Positions 26,353 through 36,802 of a stretch of DNA of 64,000 nt are shown one piece after another (positions within the stretch are counted from its first letter, which is position 1; the number at the start of each line of letters is the position of its first letter). The DNA comes from Kappaphycus alvarezii (taxonomy: Eukaryota > Rhodophyta > Florideophyceae > Gigartinales > Solieriaceae): assembly GCA_002205965.3 (NCBI GenBank), contig NADL03000132.1:124001-188000 (forward strand), in the 5' to 3' direction. A model generated the notes under the pieces. It had not been told where the DNA came from, did no database searches, and saw only the letters and a list, made by a program, of their open reading frames with translations. A program made the position numbers and the translations under genes.

Positions 26353-26822
26353 ATGGTGAACGTGCCGTGGCGAGTCGACAACGATCCTGTCGAGCGGTAT
26401 TTGAACTATCGATATGACGAAAGAACAAGGAGAGTGACGAATGAGCTAGGACGGGGAGACCCAACCGAAGGGTTCATCAGGATGAAGGGGGTCTGGATGA
26501 TGTGCGAGGAGAAAATTGTGACGAACGGAACGCAGGCGGATGAAGGGGCCGGAGAAGAGCGAGTTCTTCTTGATCGATAGCGGAGATTCCGATGACATGG
26601 AGCAGACGATGGACGTAAGTCCAAAGGGAATTGACGGCAGTCAAGCGACCGCCCCAGGTGTTTCGGGAGGCGCCTATATGGGGGATGGGGATGAGGATGG
26701 GTAATTGGGGATAGAGAAATGGGGTTTGGGTTTGGATGGTGGAGGGCGGAGATGACGGCGAGATGGCGGAGAAGTAATGTGGGGATGACGCTGTTCGGCA
26801 GGATGAGGAAGGTTAGGTAAAA
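26353..26822 (+). CDS. Hypothetical acidic protein, left arm (strand uncertain)
   Basis: From the ATG at 26,353 the plus strand encodes VPWRVDNDPVERYLNYRYDE and then a glycine- and aspartate-rich acidic region, across two adjoining frames. The mirror in the right arm (38,916-39,387, minus strand) keeps the acidic part open for 113 codons. The opposite strand is also open: in the right arm it gives 171 codons (39,093-39,608). I favour the acidic reading because it begins with an ATG just after a C/T-rich tract, but this is weak evidence. No domain is recognised on either strand. Confidence 0.3.
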
Positions 26823-27708
26823 CGTTTATTCAGGATATGGGAGTCGAGCTGGGAAATGTGTGGGAGGCGAGCCGGGCGGAGGGGAAATCAGGTCCAAATG
26901 ATTTGGGTGGTTCCGTGTGGGGGTCAATTTTCCATTATGATGAAAACCCACCTTTGAGGTTTCCCTCTTTGGGGTTTTCTGCGGAGCTTTCTCGCGAAAT
27001 TTTGTTTTAAAAATCAGGGCATTCGCTCGGCTAATCTGGACTGGTCTGCAGAGCTCAGAGAAACACGTGTTACAGTTGGAGTTCCTCGAGTGCCACAGGT
27101 TGTATATTCTATGATACTGACTACTGATATCAGCACTAGAAATACAACTCGTGCCACCCTAATTTAAATTTCACAATACTGTAATATATAATAACAATAT
27201 CTCTGCGAGTCCTCTCCCACGAATACAGTACAGAGTAAGGCTAACGTACAGTATAGGAACAAGAAAAGTGGGAAATAATAAAAAAATTAGATTTTGCAAA
27301 CAACGGGTTATTTCCGCCCCTAAATTCTCCACGCTAACGGTACCCTTCTATCACGCCTTCGTCACTTTCACCAGTCAATGGGTGCTGCGTTCGCGAGGCG
27401 TGCCTCCGAAGTACTGGAAGCACACGTGCGGTGCAGATCCTATCGATCCGGTTCGACCCCCGCGACCTTTCCTCACCAACTTCGACATCGCCTGAGTGCG
27501 GTCATCTGTTGTAGTGTGGCAGCTGCTATCAATGCCTCATTCCACCTGCCCGGGGAGTCCAATCCCTGATCCATTAATTTTCACTACGGTCGACTAGCGA
27601 CCAACCCCCTTCACGAGTGAGTAAAATTTTTTCACTAACTAGACCAATCCCTGTGGGCATCACAGGCATATTTCCCAGGCTAGAAACATGGGTTTTGTTT
27701 TCTGCGAG

Positions 27709-28370
27709 TTATAGGTACAGCTGGTATCCAATTCTATTTTCTACTCCTCGGCCCTGGCTCGCCTCCGTGACGTATTCCAACCTGTTGACTTTCGCACCCG
27801 TCTGCACCTTAACGCTATGAAGTTCGTGTATCGTCTCCGTCAACATATTCAGTACTGGCAAGGAAACCAGCGTATTCACGCTACCTAGACCCTGCATGGT
27901 CTCGCCTTCGGTGCGATGACATTCAGCGAAAGTCTTTTCAACTCTCCAGCATCTCGGGGTAACCATAAATGTTCAACCCATCTACATGGCAGAAAGTATA
28001 TGACTTCCCGTGCCTGAAGGGGAAGAAGACACTTTTATTCACTGGGTAAGGGGGTCCTCGCTTATCTAGCTTGCAGAAAATTACTGCATGGCAGTTTGGA
28101 CGCCCTGGGCTGTTTTCATGCGAGAAACATTGGCAGCAGCGACAACTATCCCTATCAGAGCGCTCAGAAGTTGGCGCAGTCTTTGCAGAATATTGGCATG
28201 AGTTCATCGGGATCTGTTGTAGATGCGGATGGCATGTTCTTCGAAAAATTTCTCAGTCGTCTGGGTAGGTCTCCAAGGGTGTCAAACGCAAGCGAAATGA
28301 ACTGCCAGTCGAGCGGAGGAAGTGTATAAGTGGAGGCCAAGTGCTGAAGTCGGCGCGTTTGAATTAGCAT
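27709..28370 (-). pseudogene. Cysteine-rich hypothetical protein, left arm (broken)
   Basis: Read leftward from the ATG at 28,370, successive frames give an N-terminal region (LDWQFISLAFDTLGDLPRR), then a cluster of metal-binding-like residues (FCKDC, then CRCCQC, H, and CHAVIFC), and then a non-cysteine region ending near TETIHELHSVKVQTGAKVN. The same order is seen in the right arm at 37,362-38,075, where CRCCQC reads CPCCQC. At least two frame changes separate the parts in each arm. The cysteine/histidine spacing suggests zinc binding, but I do not recognise the family. Its place between the arm insertions and the transposase 3' end makes it a possible cargo gene of the large element. Confidence 0.4.
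28030..28066 (-). repeat. Dispersed 35-bp motif, inverted copy 4
   Basis: CACTTTTATTCACTGGGTAAG is the reverse complement of the GTGAATAAAAGTG end of copies 1-3. The mirror copy at 37,679-37,703 faces it across the core. Confidence 0.5.
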
Positions 28371-28928
28371 CTTATCGGCACAAGCAATTTCCGCGGCGGC
28401 CTTTTTTGGATGGCTGCTATCCCCCCAATCAGTTCAGTTTAAAGAAACGATGTTTTAAGCAAAGACCTGTTTTTTAAATGACCAGAACATCATCTGAAAT
28501 ATAAGGTTAGCACCGAATTCTTAGACTCTGAACTCACTAGCCTGCCACAATGGTTGATAGAGTTGTACCCTATGCTTTGGAGGGCAATGTCGAGGCACTT
28601 ATGTTTTATTTTTATTTATCAAAAAGCTCTGTAACCGAACTATTACATCTATGTCGAAGCAGATTTCGAGTTCATTACCTAGAAGAAACTTTTACATTGC
28701 ATTCTTTCCCCCTTCCAGGTAAGGTACCTCACTGTCGCAACCGACCATACCTTTCCAACAAATAAATAACCCAATACTCCCCCCCTCCACTGTCGTAGTA
28801 GAGGTAACGAGTTGGCATAGAACAGAACGGAACTGCATTGGTACTATAGTTTAAGTAATAAACAAAGATGTATTGTTGTTCCTATCTCAATTGAAACACA
28901 AAAAATAGTAGAAATCCGTTCTCAAACT

Positions 28929-31232
28929 TTATTGTGTACCAAGCGCCCTCCTAATCCTTGCCCCAACTCTCTCTCCAATTCTTTTTCTTTGAGTAAGTCT
29001 ACTGAAGGTGGCTAGCACTGTGTCCACATGTATTTCTTCCACCCAAGCCCTCCTCGATTGATGCAAACGAGAAGGTGCATACTTGCAAATGAACGCATCC
29101 CCTTACTGTACATCTCAAACCAGTGAAACTGTCGTTTGAAAACAACCCCTTCCTGGTTTTCGAGCACATCGCGCACCTTATCTATCCAAAACGGCGAGTT
29201 CCTTGTACAACACTCTCCGCGCACTGCTACAAAGTCGTTTACGCTGTACTCCAAATCGCAGCGAGCAACTTTTTCTACTGTCCTCGGACCGATTTCATCT
29301 TCGGTGTCATTTTCTTGTCTCTGTCCTTTAGAAAGCATGTAGCGTGTCTTCCTTTCAACTCAAATGTCTCTGAAAGATTACAATGAAATTGCTTCTGCTC
29401 GTCTTTGTATACTTCACTCACTAGAACGCGCAGTTCAGCCATTTTTTGTGGTGGTAATGCGCATCTCCTCTGATTCAAGACGCTCGATCACTTTTTCTTT
29501 GTCTGGTGGGCTTATAAGATTTGTAGGCGGTGTAAGTCGAGGATCAGGAGTAAATCGAATAAATCCGCCATGTACCTCACCAATGTCCCCACAGATTGAT
29601 GTCCACTCATCTCTGCACCCCACATGAACGGAACATCCTGTTCGATATGAGTCTCGTTCACTTCTAGGTTCCCCATTGATCCTATGAAAGCGGAATTATC
29701 GGTATTTTGAGAATGCAGGAACGTTAGAGATACACTGTTCCCGTATGCAAAACCCAAAAAAGTTTGCTACGTGAACATCCGAGTTACGTATCGCTGCAGG
29801 GTGTAGGACTTTCGAAATTTGCATATCAACTCTGAAAAAGTTACTGCGCCATTAGTGCGTAGTTGGCGAGATGTGCAACTGAATTTCTGGTCAATATCGG
29901 CATGCGTATGACCGATCGGTAGAAATGAGGCAAAAACCTCAGTGAAGACACCCCACGCAACAAGGGACTCAAGATAACAGAACATAAAACGATTCTTATT
30001 CTCCCTGGTACAGTTATCTACTTGGAGATACATCACGTCTGGAAGTCGAGATTTGGCGGTCTTCACAGTAAGTGTTCGATGAAGAGCCTCAATTACATGA
30101 TTAGCTCCTGTTTCGAACTGATCAGTCATAGTGTACAGTGAAAGAAATTTCGTTGGACCATGTTCCAGGACCCCAACAAGCTTCACCTTGAGGCTATGAC
30201 CAGTAGTTGCCTTTGTGTTGAATGTGAAGTGCGGCAGTCCAAAGGCGGACTGGTCAGCTCCATCTATGATGAATGAGCAGAACCTATCGGAATAGAGCGC
30301 TGCTCGCTCACATTTTTTTCTGATACTCCTGTTTTTCCCCCTCTACCATGCACACGTGTGCTCGTCTCCTCTCTTTCAGTTGAACGGCTACAATCTCATC
30401 AGTCCCGGCTTCAGCTAAAGCATCACGGAGCGTTTCACATTCTTCACACTTGTGAAGTGATGCACTTTCCGGACCTTTATACTAGGGCAAAACTTGTCCC
30501 AAACCTCATAAAATTAGCTTTCTGATGGTGGCGGATGATGATAGAGACGTTTGTGCTCCTCCATTAGCATCTCGTATACTCGCAATTTCTGAAAATACGG
30601 GAGGGGAACTCATCTCGATCAGGCATGTTGTCTGCAGTGCTCTCGGCGAGCCTTTCTAGAAAAATATTACCACATCTCTTTGGCCTGCGTGATTTTGTCG
30701 TTCTCCGCTATTAGAAGCGGCCAAAGCCGTCGAATATGGCGTTTGTTTAACCATGCTGCATGTCCCTTGAAAAACCGAATGCTTGTTCCAAGAAACTGTA
30801 GCACACTGCAATTCCATTGAAATGAAAACGCTTTGAGTTCGGCTCGAGCAATCCCTCCAAAAAGCTCGACAATCAGACTGGTTCAAAAGCAAACTCGAGA
30901 GATTTCTGCTTTCAAAATTCGCTCGTCACTGTTTCTGAAACACTTCTTTCTGTCACAGCATTTTGTTGAGCCAAAGATCTTACTTGCTACATCCTCGACC
31001 GCCAACTTTCTCTTCTTCTGTAAATTGGTCTCTTCACATTTTTTCCTGGGACGCGATTTGTACCGATACTTTCTTCTTCATCGAGCACTTGAGAGCTAAC
31101 TTCCCTGTTATTGTTCTCTCTTCTCTGAGTTTGTCTCTGTGTTTGTGCCTCAGCAACTGAACTATTAGCGTTTGCAATGATTGATCCTCTAGACCTGTGC
31201 GGAAGGTAGTTGCCGTCGATATCATCCGTCAT
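28929..31232 (-). pseudogene. DUF7869-type putative transposase with BAH-like C-terminus (broken)
   Basis: This gene of about 2.3 kb reads leftward from an ATG at 31,232. A charged N-terminus leads to a region with YEMLMEEHKRLY and paired cysteines (KCEEC near 30.45 kb). The hallmark block follows: DGADQSAFGLPHF (about 30.25 kb), LQVDNCTRENKNR (about 30.0 kb) and LPIGHTHADIDQKFS (about 29.9 kb). This order is that of the eukaryotic DUF7869 family, whose conserved acidic residues suggest an RNase H-like DDE nuclease. A C-terminal segment (FVAVRGE, PFWIDKVRDV) resembles a BAH-type module. The last codons (VDTVLATFSRL) run into the left arm and stop at 28,929, where TAA overlaps an AATAAA signal. 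The reading frame changes several times, so it is a pseudogene or carries base-call errors. The transposase role is inferred, not shown. Confidence 0.75.
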
Positions 31233-31689
31233 ATCTGTCTCTGCACAATCCTGAATATCAGACTCGGAGCTCGGTTTTGCGTCACCGCCAGTGCCTCTGG
31301 AGGATACTCATCAGCGCAGAAAATGAGGATGAGTGACCTGTTCTTTCCTCTCTCTCGCCAAGAATTCTTAAAGGGTAAAGTTCAAAGATCAAGCGCAGAA
31401 ATGTATCCCCCTACTTCACCTTTTTCTCTCTGGGTAAATTATGGATGAATTGCAATCTATGCGTTATAATATGTATAACGAACAGCTTGACTTACTTATA
31501 CTTATTCTCTCCAACTTGAATATTTTCAGCTCTGTGATCGAATAGAGGTCATAGCTTTAATTTATCAAACAGTCAGTCCATCTTTACTACAGTAAAAGGT
31601 TACAATGTGCAAATCCTAATTTTTGATAGTACTATCAAAATAGAAAAGTAGAGACCAGAACCGTTTGCTTACCGGAGTGATGATTAGGG

Positions 31690-31960
31690 GGAATATTGGG
31701 GTGATTTACTGTCTAAAGTACAAATGCGACTATTGTCCGGAATGCTTCATAGACGACCGTCCTGACCGGTGATCAGGTGACTTTAAAATACTGGCTCAAG
31801 GCCAGCGACGAGGCACTTTGCGTTGGATATGAAGCTGCCGCAGCATGCCTTTGCATGAGGACGGATCTCACTCTTCCAAAAGTCTCCATTGCTCGGACTG
31901 TCACGTTCCTGGCCGTCGGTCAAAACTGCATAGGCGTGATGATTAGTAATTTATCCTCTA
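31690..31960 (+). repeat. Diverged repeat, core copy (relatives at 59.8-60.2 kb)
   Basis: Shared blocks with 60,000-60,175 include GGCTCAAGGCC, TGCGTTGGA and GTCACGTTCC, at about 65-70% over 250 bp by eye. The start (GGGTGATTTA) also resembles 59,930. Confidence 0.5.
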
Positions 31961-32829
31961 AACATGATTTATATAGGTGTTGACTTGATATTATGTAATT
32001 TTCCGACACGAATAATTAGAGATGAATAAAGAAGATCCTCTCCAGGATCCAGGATCCCAGAAGGGTGTTGCGGATGGGAGCTTACATAACAAGGTGTTCA
32101 CTGCTGATGGTATGGATGGATTGCAAAATTTGCTCCGACCTGAAGTTTGCAAATCTTGCGTAATAAATATTTTTATGACTACAGGTATAAGTAAGATAAC
32201 TTCATACCATCATCTTGTATAATAGCTTCAAAACCTGTGTCCTCAGAAAAGTGCTACTACGCAGGATCATCCATGGTGCTATCTTTGCACATAATTGATA
32301 AGTATGTATCAGTGCGCTGCTAACTGACGTGTCCCGAGATGATCTGATAGGCAATTTTACAGTATATAAATCCGTAGATGTGGCGCTTTCTGTACAGCAC
32401 ATCAGGTCTGCAGAGACAGAAGTACTATTCATGCATTTATTCATTGAATAAACGGTAGATCTGTACTTATTTGGTGCATACAGTGATATCTACATTCCAT
32501 TACATCATAATGATCAAAGAAGATGGGATTTGATGACCATCACCAAATGCCAGAGTACAAAACGTGACATCTTATCGGGCGGGCCTGTTTTCCATGTAAT
32601 TTTGGCCTTTCGATCCTTCGAAAAAAGATGCGAGGGTTACCAGGTCTACGTATTTCGCCAACTGGCTTAATAAACCATATTTCAGATTATCATAATGGAT
32701 ATTTATCTGAACTGCGGTAAATTTCACACTATTTCCCACTAAGATGGTTGTAACAGAGATGTGGAAAAAGTTTGGACAGGTCATTCTTGAGTTTCTTCCG
32801 TATGACCACACTTTCCATGTATGGTCCCC

Positions 32830-32857
32830 AGTTCCTCTGACAGATTTCAGAGGAACT
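32830..32857. other. Perfect 11-bp hairpin at the palindrome centre
   Basis: AGTTCCTCTGA (32,830-32,840) pairs with TCAGAGGAACT (32,847-32,857) around a 6-nt loop. The hairpin centre at 32,843 is about 22 bp from the geometric centre of the inverted arms (32,865). Confidence 0.8.
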
Positions 32858-32901
32858 AGAGACTGTTATCTGTGGATACCAGGGCAAGCAATCTAACCGA
32901 T

Positions 32902-32949
32902 TCTCATGATGTGCTCTCTGTTGGCAACATCAGAGAGCACATCATGAGA
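32902..32949. other. Perfect 19-bp hairpin at the palindrome centre
   Basis: TCTCATGATGTGCTCTCTG (32,902-32,920) pairs without mismatch with 32,931-32,949 around a 10-nt loop. Its centre is about 60 bp from the symmetry centre of the arms. A stem this long is unlikely by chance. It could be a binding site, a resolution site or a cruciform; it has no transcript context that suggests a terminator. Confidence 0.85.
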
Positions 32950-34228
32950 CTTCGTTGCAGCACCAACCTGGATGATACCTATTCCACGGCTGATCCTGTA
33001 AGGTCATCTATGGCGACTGATTGTACAATTCGTCCTTATTCTGTATTCGTCCACTATTAGACTGACTAGATCAGGGTAGTACGGTGCAAGTTGCATTATC
33101 AGACGCATTGAAATGGTGACTATTTATAAACAAAACTTAAACTGATATCACAATAGCCTGCTTAAAATCTGTGCATGTTCCTTGCTAATGGCAACAATGC
33201 AATGACAAGAATACGTAACATGATTCACAGCAGTAATAATTTGAGATATCTAAGCTAGAATATCAATATCAGTAAATACATCCTCAAAGTTTAAGAGGTA
33301 CAGTACGTATAAACATATCAACATTTCTTAACGTAATTGACAGATCAAAATAGTTTCAGTGATTACTGTTTTTCTTTGATGTGTTATAATAGAATGGAAA
33401 GCTGCATTGATCTCCGCACCTTATTTTCCTACAACCATTGTACAAAATGTTTCGTTTTCATACATTCCTGTACGCACCGAACCTTGAAAGTGTCGCTGGA
33501 ATATCAATATCGCGGAACAGGTTCTAGAAAAAGCCTCAGTACTGGATCTGTACAAGCTAAGTAATGGATTACTAGGCCTGTAATAATCCATGCATGCTTC
33601 AAGTAAATTTGCCGCGTGTCAGACACTTCTCACGGTCATCTTCTTGCATAGCTCTTGCATTCAGTCTTGAATTAAATAATAATCTAATTAATTCATCCAA
33701 AGTAGGTGAAAAACGCATGACTCACGTCACTTCGTCATAAACTCCTGCAGACAAGAAGTTAATGAGCCCCATGCAACTATTTAAGAGATTTCATTGATCG
33801 AGATGAATACCTTATGGTGTCCACCTGCAACACTATCCACTCGCAATCTTTGGTCACAACCATCACCAGTACCCCTCTGAGTATCTCAGCATGACTCCAA
33901 GGAAAAAGACTGGGGATCATTCTTGCAAGATAAACCAGTTACGGAGATGAAGTCGTGAAGGCGATGTTTTCCGACATTATGGAGGGATCGGTGAACACGA
34001 CTGTGGAGCCAGCATCTTGCATTCCTCTCACATGCATCCCCAGAATCGCCCGGTCTGGTGTGGAGCGCATGAAAAGAATATTCGGAAAGGTCGACAGAAG
34101 CATCTCAGGACGAGCAACTGGGACTGGGGAGGTGGGAATAGTGGCAGGTTCCGATTCTCCGATCGTAATTTCTCTGACGGGAAACGTTATATCGATATGT
34201 AATAAAATATTTTAAGGAGAATCAAGCA

Positions 34229-36591
34229 ATGTCTGAGACGGACGCACGACAGAAGTCTTCAACCAGAGACCAGTGGTTTGGAGTAGTAGATTGTATGCAC
34301 AGATTAATGGCGCTGCAGGAACTCATAGAGGAAGACTTCCATACTTGGAAATGATTCTCATGGCCGGTGACGGTGTTGAAAGGGGTGTACGACACACTGC
34401 GTGGTCTTCGTGATGAGGCTTCGAGACTATGTGCTGCTGCGAATGGGAAGCCCCTATGGCCAAGGATGTAGCTCGACACTACGATGGCATGCCGCATAGG
34501 AAGGAGAGCACGATTAAGCAAACGGCAGAAACTGCATTACGTCTACCAGAGAAATTCATTGAAGTTGTCGATGTGATTATGAATTCTGAACACCAGAACT
34601 TGTTTCCATTGCAACAGAGTGTGGCAACGAAGATTCAGGGAAATTAATGGGATTGATAGATTGTAGAGTATACCGAAGATTTGCGAATATAACTTCTCTC
34701 AAATCCGCCACAGCGTTTATGAGAGCAGATGGTGCTGAGGGTTTGAAACCACAGATCTGCACTCTTTATCGGCTTCGAGCTCTTCGCCGATCAAATGGAT
34801 ATAAGGCAGCCTCTTACAAAGTCGTCTTGGATCAATTCCAAAAAGGTAACGCGGCCATGATTGAAGCTAGGAAATTCGAGCGCTTACTGGAAAATGAGCG
34901 ATGGCCGGTAGTATGGCAAACTATGCGTACGATCCTTTTGCACACATGCAAATTTGATGATGATGTGCAATCAAACATAGGTAATGACCGTGATATACTT
35001 CCTACGATATTGGAAAAGTACCGGCACGTACGCCCCTCCATTGCTCCCCTGAAAGAAACTAAGAATAAAGCATCATTTGGAACTGAAGGCTCCGATCCAC
35101 GCCCACACATAGGCGTAGCAGGGAATGTTGAGGAGCAGAGGCAGGGGAAATTGGAAAGCCAGGATAATAGGGAATCTGATGATTTGGGGAACAATCATAA
35201 AGTCGCTGACAGGGAGAGGAACATTATCCCAGACCTTGAGGGAGACACAATGAATGAAATCAAAGAGGCAAATAGTGGCGAAAGCCCTGCATAGGTATCT
35301 GTCCATGCCACAGAATCTTCAGAAGGACTCGAAACCACACAATTGGAGGGGGATTGTAAGGATGTTTTGAAGAAACTTGGCATTCAGTGCCACCAAATGA
35401 GATAGCAGATGTTCTACAAGGGTGAGAGGAACGAAGATGCTCCGCTGTTTGACTTGCTTCTGAAGGATCCGCCATATGTTACTCCGAAGTCTCGTTCACG
35501 AGCAGGAACTGGATACGAAAACTTCGTTGGGACGAGGAAATGAGGGCTGTTGCTCAGGTCTCACGAAAAGTACTCCGTCCAGGAGGATGGGTCTTTCTCT
35601 TTACATCTGTTCTGTATCACACTAAATGGTTGTCCGCTTTTCGGTAATGCGGTTTTGTTGGACCAGATTATCCGTACACTATGGTCAAGAACACCGGGGA
35701 ACTACAACAGTGGCGTGGTGATGATTTTCCTCAGAATGCGACCGTGTTTATTTTGTTCGCCCGTGCACCTGGTAAACGTACTGACGGATTCAAAACTGAC
35801 TTGAAGAGTCCGTATCATGCCATATCGACGAAAGAAAAACGGAAATTTGCTGCTATTACCAATATGCCATTGAATCGTAATAAGCTACTCAAACCTGATA
35901 CTGAGTAACCGTTTCTCGTCGAAGAGAAGAGTACAAAGCTTCTCAGTGAAATATTGACAACGTTTTGTCCGAAAGGGGGTTCCGTCCTAGATCTATATGA
36001 TGGAACTTTAAGCACAGCAATTGCTTGCTTGGAGGCGGGTCGAAAATGCACTGCCATGGAAAAGAATGCCGCTTGCTTCCGGTTAGCTTTTCAACGGCTA
36101 CAGAAGGCAGCTTTCGAAGTTTCAATGTGATGCAAGGGGAGAGCCAAAAAACGGATGGGCCTGAGTTCGCTATGCAGGCAAAATGCAGCAGTTTCTTCGG
36201 GCACATCGGTTGTTGCAATGAAAGATCCGGATCTTGAGCTCATTGATTTCAACTGAGCACCGATGCCAATCAAAACAATCAAGCCAAATTCGGAGGGGAT
36301 CAGGTGGTAAAGCTTTTGTGTGATGGACGCATCTTAGGGGAGGCTGTAATCCAGGGGGATCCCCGAGACGTCTCGTCTCTGAAGAAAAGTATCCATGGGG
36401 AGTCTTTGCGTGAATATGAAAATTTTAGGCGACAACTAGTCTGCGTGTACAAAGTGAGCATTATGAAGGGCATGGATTCCATACAGTACCCCTATAAGTT
36501 TGGAGGGGTCGAAGGCATTCCGAAAACTCTTGGAGATATCGGCGCCAACCTCGTCGCTTGGGACCTGAAAAAAATGAGACCTGAAGAGTAG
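34229..36591 (+). pseudogene. DNA amino-methyltransferase (N6-adenine/N4-cytosine type), broken
   Basis: The gene reads rightward from an ATG at 34,229. An N-terminal region of unknown fold includes a 215-codon open frame (34,647-35,294) with a helical first half and an acidic polar linker. The catalytic motif DPPY lies at 35,466-35,477 (context FDLLLKDPPY), then LRPGGWVFLFTS (about 35.57 kb). The SAM-binding motif follows at about 35.98 kb (GGSVLDLYDGTLSTA, GRKCTAMEKN). This DPPY-before-motif-I order is that of beta-class amino-methyltransferases acting on DNA. A further domain (36,304-36,591) has DGRILGEAVIQGDP and IGANLVAWDL, resembling C-terminal modules of plant transposon proteins. Frames change several times and an in-frame stop precedes the SAM domain. 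The 3' end runs into the right arm and may end at 36,802. The methyltransferase call is firm; the role in the element is inferred. Confidence 0.75.
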
Positions 36592-36644
36592 TCGCACCTT
36601 TTGGCTTTTCAACAATTAATGACAGCGATGGATACGTTAAATGA

Positions 36645-36802
36645 GCAAGTATGCACCTTCTCGTTTGCATCAATCGAGGAGGGCTTGGGTGGAAGAAATA
36701 CATGTGGACACAGTGCTAGCCACATTCAGTAGACTTACTCAAAGAAAAAGAATTGGAGAGAGAGCTGGGGCAAGGATTAGGAGGGCGCTTGGTACACAAT
36801 AA
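36645..36802 (+). pseudogene. Orphan 3' end of the DUF7869 gene, right arm
   Basis: This stretch repeats the last 52 or so codons of the transposase-like gene (ending VDTVLATFSRL, then RRALGTQ and stop), with no upstream transposase beside it. The methyltransferase gene reads into it instead. The stop TAA overlaps AATAAA at 36,798-36,803, so it may serve as a shared 3' end and polyadenylation signal for the right-hand gene. Confidence 0.65.

Larger units (their letters stand above)
17037..29086 (+). repeat. Left arm of giant inverted repeat (about 12.05 kb)
   Basis: The reverse complement of this stretch matches 36,645-48,754 almost throughout. Paired positions add up to a near-constant 65,731 (inner end) to 65,791 (outer end), so the net length difference is only about 60 bp. 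By eye the AT-rich parts agree at about 99%, while GC-rich coding parts differ more, often by single-base indels. The outer edge is inside a Copia element. The inner edge is inside the last codons of the DUF7869 gene. Confidence 0.95.
31233..34228. other. Gene-poor divergent intergenic region of the core
   Basis: Only frames under 90 codons are present, with no domains. It holds a diverged repeat at 31,690-31,960, two perfect hairpins at 32,830-32,857 and 32,902-32,949, and presumably the promoters of both divergent genes, though no clear TATA element could be assigned. The ORF-like frame at 33,955-34,215 lies just before the methyltransferase start and was not recognised. Confidence 0.5.
29087..36644. 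mobile_element. Unique core of the palindrome: candidate large DNA transposon
   Basis: This 7.56-kb single-copy core holds two divergent genes, the DUF7869 putative transposase leftward and a DNA methyltransferase rightward, both ending in or at the inverted arms. About 3 kb between their starts lacks genes, and two hairpins sit at the symmetry centre. No RT, integrase, capsid or tyrosine recombinase was seen in the core, which fits a DNA transposon. The true termini of such an element cannot be set, because the inverted repeat continues 12 kb outward through other insertions. Confidence 0.55.

Noticed and set aside
27440-27475. tRNA-like box B (GGTTCGACCCC)
   Set aside because: The flanking bases do not form a T stem, and no acceptor stem or box A at the right distance was found.
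28550-28765. 71-codon frame present in both arms
   Set aside because: The C-terminal part differs between arms by a frame change, and it lies in the 3' flank of the transposase-like gene without domain support.
33955-34215. 86-codon frame ahead of the methyltransferase
   Set aside because: No recognisable domain, and overlapping frames are open. It may be 5' untranslated sequence.
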